From assembly GCA_014859225.1 (NCBI GenBank), contig JACUUP010000004.1:1-33649 (forward strand): a stretch of DNA of 33,649 nt, in the 5' to 3' direction. Origin of the DNA: Candidatus Aerophobota bacterium. GTDB taxonomy: Bacteria; Aerophobota; Aerophobia; Aerophobales; B3-G15. The notes under the pieces were generated by a model. That model made no database searches. It saw nothing but the letters and a program-made list of their open reading frames with translations, and was not told the origin of the DNA. Positions 18,234-27,151 of this stretch are shown here, piece after piece (positions within the stretch are counted from its first letter, which is position 1; the number at the start of each line of letters is the position of its first letter). The position numbers were made by a program, and so were the translations under genes.

Positions 18234-19793
18234 TTAGTGCAGGAAATGTCTTATTCCAGTGAAAACCATAGCTATATTGCAGCGGTTTGCTGTCTCAATA
18301 ACTTCTTTATCTTTTACGGAGCCCCCTGGCTGGATAATTGCTGTTATTTCTGCTTTTTTTGCCTCTTCCACAACATCGGGGAAAGGGAAAAAGGCATCAG
18401 AGGCAAGGACCGCTTCCCTGCAGCGCTTTCCTGCCTTTTTAATGGCAATGAGGGCAGCATCAATTCTACTCATCTGTCCTGCACCAACTCCCACCACCAT
18501 TTTATCCCTGGCTATTAAAATTGCATTAGATTTAACGTATTTACACAGCTTCCAGGCAAACTCTAAATCTTCCATTTCCTTTTGTGTAGGGGACCTTCTG
18601 GTGACAAATTTCAATTTATCTTTACTAAGGATTTCTCTATCTTCATCCTGAAGCAGAATTCCTCCCTTTATCCTTCTCATATCAACTTCAGCATCTTTTC
18701 TAAAAAAGGGAAGTTTCAGGATAATTAAATTTTTGCCCCAGGGCTGTTTCTCTTTAAGTATTTTGAGAGCTTCCTGAGTGTAATCTGGAGCAACTATTCC
18801 TTCCACAAAATTTTCTGTGCTGGCAATACATTCTGCTGCTTTCTCATCAATAGTTTTGTTTGTTCCCACAACACTGCCAAAAGCAGAAACAGGGTCCCCC
18901 TCAAATGCCCTCTGGCAGCCATCCTGCAGGGTAGCTCCTTGTGCGGCTCCGCAGGGGTTGTTATGCTTTATCACCACACAGAAAGGACCATTCATATCCG
19001 ATGCTATATTAATAGCTGCTTGAAAATCAAGAATATTATTGAAAGATAAATCTTTTCCCCCGAGTTTTTCTGCAAGAGGAAGTGTTCCTGTTGGTGCATC
19101 AGCTTCCTGGTAAAAAGCAGCCTCCTGATGGGGATTTTCTCCATAGCGCAGGTCCTTAATTTTTTGAAAAGATAAATTAAGGATAGAAGGAAACTTTGTT
19201 CCTTTCCTTTGCCCGAGATATTTTGCCACCACAGTGTCATAGGAGCTGGTAGTTTGGAAAACCTGTAGGGCAAGTTCATACGAGGTCTCCTCGGTCAGGA
19301 ATCCTTTACTTTGTTTGAGCTCTTTTAGAACAAAGCTGTACTGCTTGGGACTTGATACAACAGCCACGCTTTTAAAATTCTTAGCCCCTGCTCTTAGCAT
19401 GCAAGGGCCACCTATATCTATATTCTCCAGAGCTTCCTCCATAGACACTCCCTCTTTTCTTATAACCCGGGCAAAGGGGTAAAGGTTAACCACCACCATA
19501 TCTATGGGCTTAATCCCTTCCTCTTTTATCTCATCCATCTGTTCGGAACTATCCCTCAGTGCCAGAAGTCCTGCGTGGATTTTTGGGTGCAAAGTTTTCA
19601 CTCTTCCTCCCAGCATCTCTTTTGCTCCGGTGTACTCCGAAACCTCTTGATGTGAAATTTTTGCCTCTTTTAAGAGCTTTGCCGTCCCTCCAGTTGAAAG
19701 TATCTGTATCCCAAGCTGGGAAAGTCCCTTAGCAAAATCAACTATCCCTGTTTTATCCCACACGCTCAAAAGCGCTGTATTTACCTCAAACAT
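18234..19793 (-). CDS. purH: Bifunctional AICAR transformylase/IMP cyclohydrolase
   Basis: ALLSVWDKTGIVDFAKGL, STGGTAKLL, GGRVKTLHPKIHAGLLALRD, KDLRYGENPHQEAAFY, KHNNPCGAA. Start trimmed to ATG 19793 (MFEVNTALLS) with aaagga upstream. Confidence 0.96.
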   Translation of the reverse strand: MFEVNTALLSVWDKTGIVDFAKGLSQLGIQILSTGGTAKLLKEAKISHQEVSEYTGAKEMLGGRVKTLHPKIHAGLLALRDSSEQMDEIKEEGIKPIDMVVVNLYPFARVIRKEGVSMEEALENIDIGGPCMLRAGAKNFKSVAVVSSPKQYSFVLKELKQSKGFLTEETSYELALQVFQTTSSYDTVVAKYLGQRKGTKFPSILNLSFQKIKDLRYGENPHQEAAFYQEADAPTGTLPLAEKLGGKDLSFNNILDFQAAINIASDMNGPFCVVIKHNNPCGAAQGATLQDGCQRAFEGDPVSAFGSVVGTNKTIDEKAAECIASTENFVEGIVAPDYTQEALKILKEKQPWGKNLIILKLPFFRKDAEVDMRRIKGGILLQDEDREILSKDKLKFVTRRSPTQKEMEDLEFAWKLCKYVKSNAILIARDKMVVGVGAGQMSRIDAALIAIKKAGKRCREAVLASDAFFPFPDVVEEAKKAEITAIIQPGGSVKDKEVIETANRCNIAMVFTGIRHFLH

Positions 19794-19834
19794 AGTTTTT
19801 CCTTTAAAAAATTTTTTAGAGTTCGGAATATCAT

Positions 19835-19851
19835 CCCCTCGCAATGAGGGG
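19835..19851. other. Short G/C-rich stem-loop in the rpiB-purH intergenic region
   Basis: cccctc-gcaat-gagggg: 6-bp stem, 5-nt loop. Confidence 0.35.
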
Positions 19852-19917
19852 GTTCACTGAGCATTTACGGTAAAAGTATACTACATTATTCTTTGTCCGT
19901 CAAACAAAAAAGCTTCT

Positions 19918-20370
19918 TTACTTAAAGTTTTTTTGCTCTAATTTTTTTAGTTTTTCCAGGCGTCTTTTGTATCTTTCATCTTTTTTAAATTTTGCCGTGA
20001 GCCACTCATTCACTATTTCTCTGGCTAAATCTTCCCCGGTCATTCTGCCTGCCAGGACTAAGATGTTGCAGTCGTTGTGTTCTCTTGATTGGCGGGTGGC
20101 ATACAAATCGTAGCAGGCTGCAGCTCTTACACCGGGGAATTTGTTAGCCACAATATTCATTCCCAGACCTGTTCCGCAGATAAGTATACCTCGCTCAAAC
20201 TCGCCCTTTGCTACTTTCTCGGCTGCTTTTTCTCCCCAGTCTATATAGTCACAGGACTTCTCGCTGTAGCATCCAAAATCATGAAAGGCAACACCTCTTT
20301 CCCCAAGAAAATCCTTAATAGTTTCCTTTAATCTGAATCCTCCGTGGTCTGCAGCTAAAGCAACTTTCAT
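19918..20370 (-). CDS. rpiB: Ribose 5-phosphate isomerase B
   Basis: ALAADHGGFRLKETIKDFL, GILICGTGLGMNIVANKFPGVRAAACYDLYATRQSREHNDCNILVLAGR. Confidence 0.96.
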   Translation of the reverse strand: MKVALAADHGGFRLKETIKDFLGERGVAFHDFGCYSEKSCDYIDWGEKAAEKVAKGEFERGILICGTGLGMNIVANKFPGVRAAACYDLYATRQSREHNDCNILVLAGRMTGEDLAREIVNEWLTAKFKKDERYKRRLEKLKKLEQKNFK

Positions 20371-20591
20371 TTCCTCCCCCTTTCCTGAAAAAATTACGTT
20401 GTGAAAAATAGCTTATCCTGAAGTTTTCTATTTTCTTTCAGTGCAAATATTAATGATGAAACAGTGGATTGTGGAGTTTTTTCGGTTATTGTAGTTTCAG
20501 GATGTAAAATGTCAAATCTTTGCTTGCCAGAAGCTCACCAAACTTATATAATTAGAAACTGCCTATATTATAACAGTTTTAAGGTAAAAAA

Positions 20592-21107
20592 TTGCTTATA
20601 CTCTTCATAGGATTTGTTGCTGTGGTGGCTTTTATGGGGTGGATCTACTGGCCACAAATTATTGGAGCCGGCTGGAGTCCAACTCCGATGGAAAAAGTTA
20701 AAAAAATGTTGAAGATGGCTGAGATTGAAGAAAATGATGTGGTTTATGACCTTGGATGTGGAGATGGTAGAATAATAGTAGCTGCAGCAAGCAGGTTTGG
20801 TGCAAGGGCAGTTGGAATAGAAGCAGACCCTTTGCGGTTTTTATTCTCCTGGCTCAGGGTAAAATTATGCGGACTTGGAGATAAGGTTAAGGTTATCTGG
20901 GGAAACTTTTTTTCTTATAATCTTGCGGATGCCACAGTGATAACTGTTTTTCTCTCCCATGAGGCAAACAGTAAACTTAAGGAGAAACTGCAGAAGGAAC
21001 TTTCTCCTGGAGCCCGCGTAGTTTCCTATTACTGGCTTTTTCATGGATGGAAGGTGATTAAATTTGATCCAGTTCACCAGCTCTATATGTACAGGATTGG
21101 GGATTGA
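20592..21107 (+). CDS. Membrane-anchored SAM-dependent methyltransferase (FAM173/ATPSCKMT-like architecture)
   Basis: N-terminal TM segment LILFIGFVAVVAFMGWIYWPQI, then PTPMEKVKKMLKMAEIEENDVVYDLGCGDGRIIVAAA; TTG start. Confidence 0.75.
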   Translation: MLILFIGFVAVVAFMGWIYWPQIIGAGWSPTPMEKVKKMLKMAEIEENDVVYDLGCGDGRIIVAAASRFGARAVGIEADPLRFLFSWLRVKLCGLGDKVKVIWGNFFSYNLADATVITVFLSHEANSKLKEKLQKELSPGARVVSYYWLFHGWKVIKFDPVHQLYMYRIGD

Positions 21108-21122
21108 GAAAAGTAGGGGTGG

Positions 21123-21247
21123 GGGGTCAGGTCTTGCAATATCACTTTTTCAATGGTGATAGCTGTGGTCTTAAACCTTTGATATAAACCATATTAATCC
21201 TTTGGAGCATAATTTCTATTATATGTGATATTGCAAGACCTGACCCC
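21123..21247. repeat. 125-bp unit bounded by a perfect 23-bp inverted repeat (candidate REP/MITE-like element)
   Basis: Left arm 21123-21145 ggggtcaggtcttgcaatatcac; right arm 21225-21247 gtgatattgcaagacctgacccc (exact reverse complement); 79-nt interior. Confidence 0.75.
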
Positions 21248-21274
21248 ATGTTTTATTTTCTTGAAGGCGTTTCC

Positions 21275-21303
21275 TTGACCTGGGGCTTTGTTTTTGCTAT
21301 AGT
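21275..21303 (+). promoter_or_regulatory. Predicted sigma70-type promoter for recO
   Basis: TTGACC (21275-21280), 17-nt spacer, TATAGT (21298-21303); ATG 21325 downstream. Confidence 0.6.
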
Positions 21304-21324
21304 TAATGAGTGTGGTCGCAAACT

Positions 21325-22098
21325 ATGAATACCTTAAAAACTCGTGGTATTGCCCTTACAAGTTACGAATTATTCGAGCAGGATAAAATAGTCACTTTTT
21401 ATACTCAAAATTTTGGGATGCTCAAGGCTGTAGCAAAGGGCGCAAGGAAGATAAAAAGTCGGTTTGCTCCTGTAGTGCAGTTTCCCTCTTACGTTGACAT
21501 TTATATATATAAAAGGGAATCCTCGCAAATGGGGACCCTTACTGACTGCAGGACAAGGTATCTTTTCCCTAAGATAAGGACAAATATTTTCAGATTCGCC
21601 TACGCCTCTTATGTAGCTGAAATTCTGCTTGGCTCTTTAAAGGGGGAGGAGCAAAATCATGCCTTATTTTCTTTGCTACTCAAGGCGTTTTTTCTCCTGG
21701 AGGATAAGAAAGAAGAGGATTTTGATATACTTATCTGTTCTTTTAAATTAAAACTGCTTTACATATTAGGTTATACTCCAGAGTTTAGAATATGTGTTGA
21801 ATGTGGGAGAAAAAGGGATTTTTTTATATCATTCTATTTCAACTTGCAAAAAGGAGGAATTCTTTGTGAGAGGTGTCAGGGAGAAGATTTTCAGGCAATA
21901 GGAGTTCCAAAACTAACTGTTTTGGCTATGGATTATATGATGAGAAATGGAATGAGCTGCTCATTCAAACCACAAATCCACAAGGTGAAAAAACAGATTA
22001 ATTTTTTACTTGATGCTTATTTTTTATACCATGTAAATAGTAATGAGAAGAAAAACAACTCTCAAGGATTGATTAAACAATTGGAGAAATTAAGGTAA
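21325..22098 (+). CDS. recO: DNA repair protein RecO
   Basis: [59 protein letters not shown]; zinc-binding [11 protein letters not shown]...GILCERC. Start trimmed to ATG 21325. Confidence 0.9.
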   Translation: MNTLKTRGIALTSYELFEQDKIVTFYTQNFGMLKAVAKGARKIKSRFAPVVQFPSYVDIYIYKRESSQMGTLTDCRTRYLFPKIRTNIFRFAYASYVAEILLGSLKGEEQNHALFSLLLKAFFLLEDKKEEDFDILICSFKLKLLYILGYTPEFRICVECGRKRDFFISFYFNLQKGGILCERCQGEDFQAIGVPKLTVLAMDYMMRNGMSCSFKPQIHKVKKQINFLLDAYFLYHVNSNEKKNNSQGLIKQLEKLR

Positions 22099-22102
22099 AC
22101 TC

Positions 22103-23272
22103 ATGGCTTGCTATAACGGTTTCAGTAATTCAAGTAGTTCCAGTCAAAAGATTAGTTCCTCTTTAAATAAATATTTCAGGGGCATAAGCAAAACTCCGCT
22201 TTTATCGGAAGAAGAGGAGAGGGAACTTGCGGCTAACTTAAAGAGAGAGGGGGAACACTTAATTAAATTAGTTGTGGAGTTAATTAAGATTTTTAAGACG
22301 GAAGGAAAACTGTTGGATTTCTTAGATAAAGCAGGAAGAAATGTAAAAGCACTGGAGCAGGCAAGCAAGAGCGTAGCTGAAGCTCGAGAATTTGTTGATT
22401 TTGTAGTCAAGGATAAAGAGGAGATTCTAAAAATCCTAAGAAAAGATAGATGGGATATGGCTGAAAAGATTATTGAAGAGCTGAAAAAGACAAAGAGCGC
22501 TTACACTGAGCATAAAAAAAAGATGATGGAGGCAAACCTCAGGTTAGTAGTTAGCTTTGCCAAAAAATATACCGGGAAAGGTGTTTCTTTCCCTGATTTA
22601 ATTCAAGAAGGCAATATAGGGCTTTCTCGGGCAGTAGATAAATTTGACTGTGAAGCAGGTAAACGGTTCAGTACTTATGCCAGCTGGTGGATCAGACAGT
22701 CTTTATCTCGAGCACTTACTGAACAGGGAAGCACCATTCGTCTTCCAGCTCATATTGCTCATTTAATCAAGAGGTTAACCGCTATCTCCAAGGAACTTGA
22801 GCAGACGCTGAAACGGGAGCCAACCCCGGAAGAGATTGCCAAAAAGGCAAAACTTTCACCTGAAAAGATAAAGCAAACTTTAAAACTTTCCCAGGGAGTT
22901 ATTTCCTTAGATACTCCCCTGGGAGAGGAAAAAGATACTAAAATGATAGATTTCATTGCTGACTCCACCATTCCTCCTCCTGTTTATAGGGTTACACTTG
23001 ATATGCTAAAAAGGGATGTAAGAGAACTTCTGGATAAAGTTGTGACAGATGCGCGTGAACATGAAATTTTAAAGTTAAGGTTTGGGCTGGAAGGTGAAAC
23101 TTTCTCCCTGAGAGACATCGGAAAAAAATATGGAGTCAGCAGAGAGAGAATCAGACAAATTGAAGAACGGACTCTCAGGCGTCTTCGTCTACCTGCGGAA
23201 AAGGCAAGTCTCAGGGGCTATTTACAGATGTTAGACCATTTGCGCTCCCAGTATGAGCAAAGTTATACTTAA
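22103..23272 (+). CDS. RNA polymerase sigma factor, sigma70 group 1/2 (RpoD/SigA-like)
   Basis: Region 2 [54 protein letters not shown]; region 4 [27 protein letters not shown]. Confidence 0.93.
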   Translation: MACYNGFSNSSSSSQKISSSLNKYFRGISKTPLLSEEEERELAANLKREGEHLIKLVVELIKIFKTEGKLLDFLDKAGRNVKALEQASKSVAEAREFVDFVVKDKEEILKILRKDRWDMAEKIIEELKKTKSAYTEHKKKMMEANLRLVVSFAKKYTGKGVSFPDLIQEGNIGLSRAVDKFDCEAGKRFSTYASWWIRQSLSRALTEQGSTIRLPAHIAHLIKRLTAISKELEQTLKREPTPEEIAKKAKLSPEKIKQTLKLSQGVISLDTPLGEEKDTKMIDFIADSTIPPPVYRVTLDMLKRDVRELLDKVVTDAREHEILKLRFGLEGETFSLRDIGKKYGVSRERIRQIEERTLRRLRLPAEKASLRGYLQMLDHLRSQYEQSYT

Positions 23273-23286
23273 ATTTAGCAGGAGAT

Positions 23287-24384
23287 ATGTTTTTGGCTAC
23301 TCTTTCCAGTGGGATTATAGGTCTTCCCAATGCAGGAAAATCAACGCTCTTCAACGCTCTTTGTAGAGGTGGAGCGCAAGTTGCTAATTTCCCTTTTTGC
23401 ACAGTTTCTCCCAATGTAGGTATAGCTTATGTTCCCGATTTGCGTCTGGAAAAATTATTCCGTATTGTTAATCCCCAAATAGTGACCCCGGCAACAGTTG
23501 AAGTAGTGGATGTGGCGGGTTTAATAAGAGGTGCTCACAAAGGAGAAGGGCTGGGAAATGAATTTTTAAGCAGGATAAGAGGGATTGATGTATTAATCCA
23601 GGTAGTTCGCTGTTTTGAAGGAGAAGCATCTCATCCAGAGGGTAGTATTGACCCGATAAGAGATGTTGAGACCCTTAAGATAGAACTTTTCCTATCAGAC
23701 CTTGACATCCTCCAGAGAAGGTTGACAAGGTTAAATAAACTATTAAAATCACAAATTAAACAAAATGCAGCAGTGGAAGCTTTACACAAGCTGGAAAAAG
23801 CTCTCAGAGAAGGAATTTCTCCCTTAAAAGTTATATCTTTGCCGGAATATAATTTGTTAAGGGACGAGGGATTTCTTTCATTAAAACCGATGATTTATGT
23901 AGCAAATATAGGGGAGGAAGATATAGAACCTGTATCCTCTATCCATGCTGAGTGTTTTAGAGGATTTGTTAGGAGGGAGGATATTGAAGTGGTTGAAATG
24001 TGTGCTAAGTTAGAGGCAGAACTTTCAGAGTTTCCTGAGGAGGAAAAACAGAAGTTAATAGAGGAGATGGGAATAAAAGAGGCAACCTCTAAATTAATAA
24101 AAAAAATTTACCATACGTTAAACTTGATAACTTTTTTTACAATAACAGGTGGGAAGGAAGTTAAAGCCCATGCTGTGGAAAAAGGAACCTTAGTAGTTGA
24201 TGCAGCAGAAAAAGTTCACTCTGATATGAAAAAAGGATTTATAAAAGCTGAAGTAATTAATGTAGATGAGCTTTTAAAGCTTGGAGATTTCAGGCGTGCA
24301 AAATCTGATGGAAAGGTTAGTTTAGAAGGTAGAGGTTATGAGGTGCAGGATGGAGATGTTATTCATTTTCATTTTGCTTTGTAG
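23287..24384 (+). CDS. ychF: YchF/OLA1-type NTPase
   Basis: GIIGLPNAGKSTLFNAL, ANFPFCTVSPNVGIAYVPD, VDVAGLIRGAHKGEGLGNEFLSRIRGID; C-terminal TGS-like domain. Confidence 0.96.
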   Translation: MFLATLSSGIIGLPNAGKSTLFNALCRGGAQVANFPFCTVSPNVGIAYVPDLRLEKLFRIVNPQIVTPATVEVVDVAGLIRGAHKGEGLGNEFLSRIRGIDVLIQVVRCFEGEASHPEGSIDPIRDVETLKIELFLSDLDILQRRLTRLNKLLKSQIKQNAAVEALHKLEKALREGISPLKVISLPEYNLLRDEGFLSLKPMIYVANIGEEDIEPVSSIHAECFRGFVRREDIEVVEMCAKLEAELSEFPEEEKQKLIEEMGIKEATSKLIKKIYHTLNLITFFTITGGKEVKAHAVEKGTLVVDAAEKVHSDMKKGFIKAEVINVDELLKLGDFRRAKSDGKVSLEGRGYEVQDGDVIHFHFAL

Positions 24385-24405
24385 AATAACCTGAGGAGGT
24401 ATAAG

Positions 24406-24747
24406 GTGAGGTTATACGAGATAGTTTTTGTTTTGAGGCCAAAATTAGATGAAGAAAGTCTAAAGAATGTGAAGGATGAAATAAAAGGTTTTATTGAGCA
24501 AAATGAAGGTAAGGTGGAAAAATTTATTGACCTGGGAAAGAAAAAATTAACGTATGAGGTAGAAAAAGAAGAGGAAGGATATTTTATAAAAGCTTTTTTT
24601 AGTGTGGATTCATCGCCTGTTAATGAGCTTATAAGGTGGATGAGAGCTCAGGATAACATAATAAGATTGGTAGTTGCTAAAGCTAAACTTGATATTTTGA
24701 GCTTAGAAAATACAGAAAGGAGAAAAGCCGATGTCAGCTCTAAATAG
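24406..24747 (+). CDS. rpsF: 30S ribosomal protein S6
   Basis: RLYEIVFVLRPKLDEE..., operon context rpsF-ssb-rpsR-rplI; GTG start. Confidence 0.93.
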   Translation: MRLYEIVFVLRPKLDEESLKNVKDEIKGFIEQNEGKVEKFIDLGKKKLTYEVEKEEEGYFIKAFFSVDSSPVNELIRWMRAQDNIIRLVVAKAKLDILSLENTERRKADVSSK

Positions 24748-25195
24748 AGTTATACTGATAGGTAATCTTACCCGGGAGCCAGAGCTAAGATATACACCCG
24801 ATGGGACACCTGTTGCCAGCTTTACCCTGGCGGTAAATCGCCCTTTTCTAAGTCAGGAAAAAGAAAGAGGAACTGATTTTGTCCCTATTGTTGCATGGCG
24901 AAGTCAGGCAGAGAGATGTTCGCAATATTTGACGAAAGGCTCTCAAGTTGCTGTGGATGGTAGACTTCAGGTGCGCTCCTATGAAGATAAAAATGGGATA
25001 AGGAGAAAAGTAGCCGAGGTGGTAGCCTGGAGGGTGGAGTTTTTGCAGAGATTAAAAGGGCCATCCGTGGAGGAACATATTCCTTCTGAAGAGGAGGAGA
25101 ATGAAATAGATAGCATTTCTATAAGTAGTGAAGATATAGATTTAAATGATAAAAGGGAGCTTAACCAGGAAAAAAAGCAAGAGGGAGAGGAGTAA
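24731..25195 (+). CDS. ssb: Single-stranded DNA-binding protein
   Basis: LNRVILIGNLTREPELRYTPDGTPVASFTLAVNRPF; acidic C-terminal tail. Confidence 0.95.
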   Translation: MSALNRVILIGNLTREPELRYTPDGTPVASFTLAVNRPFLSQEKERGTDFVPIVAWRSQAERCSQYLTKGSQVAVDGRLQVRSYEDKNGIRRKVAEVVAWRVEFLQRLKGPSVEEHIPSEEEENEIDSISISSEDIDLNDKRELNQEKKQEGEE

Positions 25196-25414
25196 ATGGT
25201 AACAAAGTTTTTTAAAAGAAGCAGAGTCTGTGAGTTCTGTCGTTCAAGTGCAAAAGCTATAGATTTTAGCGAGATTGATACTTTAAGAAGATATGTAGAT
25301 AACAGGGCCAGGATAAAGAATAGACGCAGGACAGGAGTTTGTGCCAAACATCAAAGACGACTGGCAAAAGCAATTAAGATAGCAAGACAGATAGCTCTTT
25401 TGCCCTATAAATAA
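25196..25414 (+). CDS. rpsR: 30S ribosomal protein S18
   Basis: IDFSEIDTLRRYVDNRARIKNRRRTGVCAKHQRRLAKAIKIARQIALLPY. Confidence 0.96.
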   Translation: MVTKFFKRSRVCEFCRSSAKAIDFSEIDTLRRYVDNRARIKNRRRTGVCAKHQRRLAKAIKIARQIALLPYK

Positions 25415-25431
25415 AGGGGGGTTAAGAAGGA

Positions 25432-25896
25432 ATGAAGGTTATTCTCAGAGAAAATGTGGAGAACCTTGGAAGTACACATAATATAGTAGATGTAAGTGAT
25501 GGATATGCCAGGAATTTTTTAATACCTAAAGGACTTGCCTTGCAGGCAACGGCAAGTGAGCTTAAAAAGTGGGAGGAAAGAAAGAGAATATCTGAGCAAA
25601 AAAGTGAAAGGGAGATATTCAAAGCAAGGCGAGTGGAAGAAAAGCTGAAAGATATTACTCTTGTTATTGAAAGGGATGTTGGCGAGGAAGGAAAATTGTT
25701 TGGCTCAGTTACTACTCAGGATATTGCCGAGCGGATAATAAATAAATTCAACCTCCCCATAGACCACAGAAAAATTGTTTTAGATGAGCCAATAAGAGTG
25801 ATTGGTATAAGAGAGATTTTTATAAAACTCCACCCGCAGGTGGAGATACCGCTCAAGGTTGAGGTAACAAAGAGGGTGAAAGAAGATGAAAAATAA
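25432..25896 (+). CDS. rplI: 50S ribosomal protein L9
   Basis: MKVILRENVENLGSTHNIVDVSDGYARNFLIPKGLALQAT. Confidence 0.97.
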   Translation: MKVILRENVENLGSTHNIVDVSDGYARNFLIPKGLALQATASELKKWEERKRISEQKSEREIFKARRVEEKLKDITLVIERDVGEEGKLFGSVTTQDIAERIINKFNLPIDHRKIVLDEPIRVIGIREIFIKLHPQVEIPLKVEVTKRVKEDEK

Positions 25897-27151
25897 AAAT
25901 AAGATTTATATTATAGATGTTACCAACAGGGATGGGGTTCAAACTTCCAGGCTCGGGTTGGCGAAGTTAGAAAAAACTATCATTAATTTATACCTGAATG
26001 AAATGGGAATCTATCAGTCGGAGTTTGGTTTCCCCTTTACCAATCATGAGAAAAAGTACTTAAAAGCCAACCTGGAACTTGCTAAAATGGGTGTGCTAAA
26101 GCCCATAATTTTATCCGGTTGGTGCAGACCGCTAAAAGAGGATATAGAAGAAGCTCTAAAATTGGGAGTGGAACATATAAATATCTCTATTTCCACCTCA
26201 GAGCAAATGACTAAAGGTAAGTTTCAGGACAGGGTTGTTAGAAGCCCCAAAGAGGATTCTTCTAAACCAAGTATCATCGGTATGGTTGTGGAGAGTGTAA
26301 GGCTTGCCAGAGAAAATGGTATGAAAACCATAGGAGTTAATGCTGAGGATGCATCCAGGACAGATGATGAGTTCTTAATTGAATTTGCCGCCTCAGCTAA
26401 GGAAGCTGGTGCAGATAGGATAAGATACTGTGATACCTTAGGGTACGATGACCCATTTACTCTCTACAAAAGAGTGCATAGACTGGCAAAAGAGGTGAAA
26501 ATCCCTGTTGAGCTTCACTGCCATAACGACCTTGGTACGGCCGTTGCCTGTTCTATAGCTGGTGCTAAAGCTGCAATAGATGCTGGAGTGGATGCCTACA
26601 TTAACACCACTATCAATGGTATGGGAGAGCGAGCCGGGAATGCTGACCTTGTTTCAGTTATACTTGCGCTTAAAAAATCAAGTGGTCTTAAAGACCTTAA
26701 CCTGTTAGACGAGAGAGTGGACTTATCTAAATCCTGGAAGATTGCTAAATATGCCTCCTATGCATTCGGGGTTCCAATGCCCATAAATCAGCCGGGGGTT
26801 GGTGAGAATGCTTTTGCTCACGAATCAGGAATTCATGCTGATGGAGCTCTTAAAGATAGAAGAAATTATGAGCTTTACGATTATGAAGAGCTCGGTAGAG
26901 GTGAACCAGAAATAGTTGAAACTGGTAGAAAGATAACTACGGGAGAGTATGGCGGAATTAGAGGTTTTAGAAATGTTTACGAGAAATTAGAGGTGGAGTT
27001 TAAGGACGAAAATGAAGCTTACCGCATTTTGGAACTTGTCCGCTACGCTAATGTTCATACTCAAAAACCACTTACCAATGATGAGCTTCTTTTTATTGCC
27101 AGGTATCCTGAACAAGCCAAACTAATTCTTACCGTTGTTCCCCCGGTATAA
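25886..27151 (+). CDS. Homocitrate synthase / 2-isopropylmalate synthase family enzyme (possible Re-citrate synthase)
   Basis: DVTNRDGVQTSRLGL, DTLGYDDPFTLYKRVHRL, ELHCHNDLGTAVACSIAGAKAAIDAGVDAYINTTINGMGERAGNADL, FAHESGIHADG. Confidence 0.88.
   Translation: MKNKNKIYIIDVTNRDGVQTSRLGLAKLEKTIINLYLNEMGIYQSEFGFPFTNHEKKYLKANLELAKMGVLKPIILSGWCRPLKEDIEEALKLGVEHINISISTSEQMTKGKFQDRVVRSPKEDSSKPSIIGMVVESVRLARENGMKTIGVNAEDASRTDDEFLIEFAASAKEAGADRIRYCDTLGYDDPFTLYKRVHRLAKEVKIPVELHCHNDLGTAVACSIAGAKAAIDAGVDAYINTTINGMGERAGNADLVSVILALKKSSGLKDLNLLDERVDLSKSWKIAKYASYAFGVPMPINQPGVGENAFAHESGIHADGALKDRRNYELYDYEELGRGEPEIVETGRKITTGEYGGIRGFRNVYEKLEVEFKDENEAYRILELVRYANVHTQKPLTNDELLFIARYPEQAKLILTVVPPV

Noticed and set aside
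18259-18651. 130-aa plus-strand ORF opposite purH
   Set aside because: Shadow ORF antisense to purH; no independent coding evidence.
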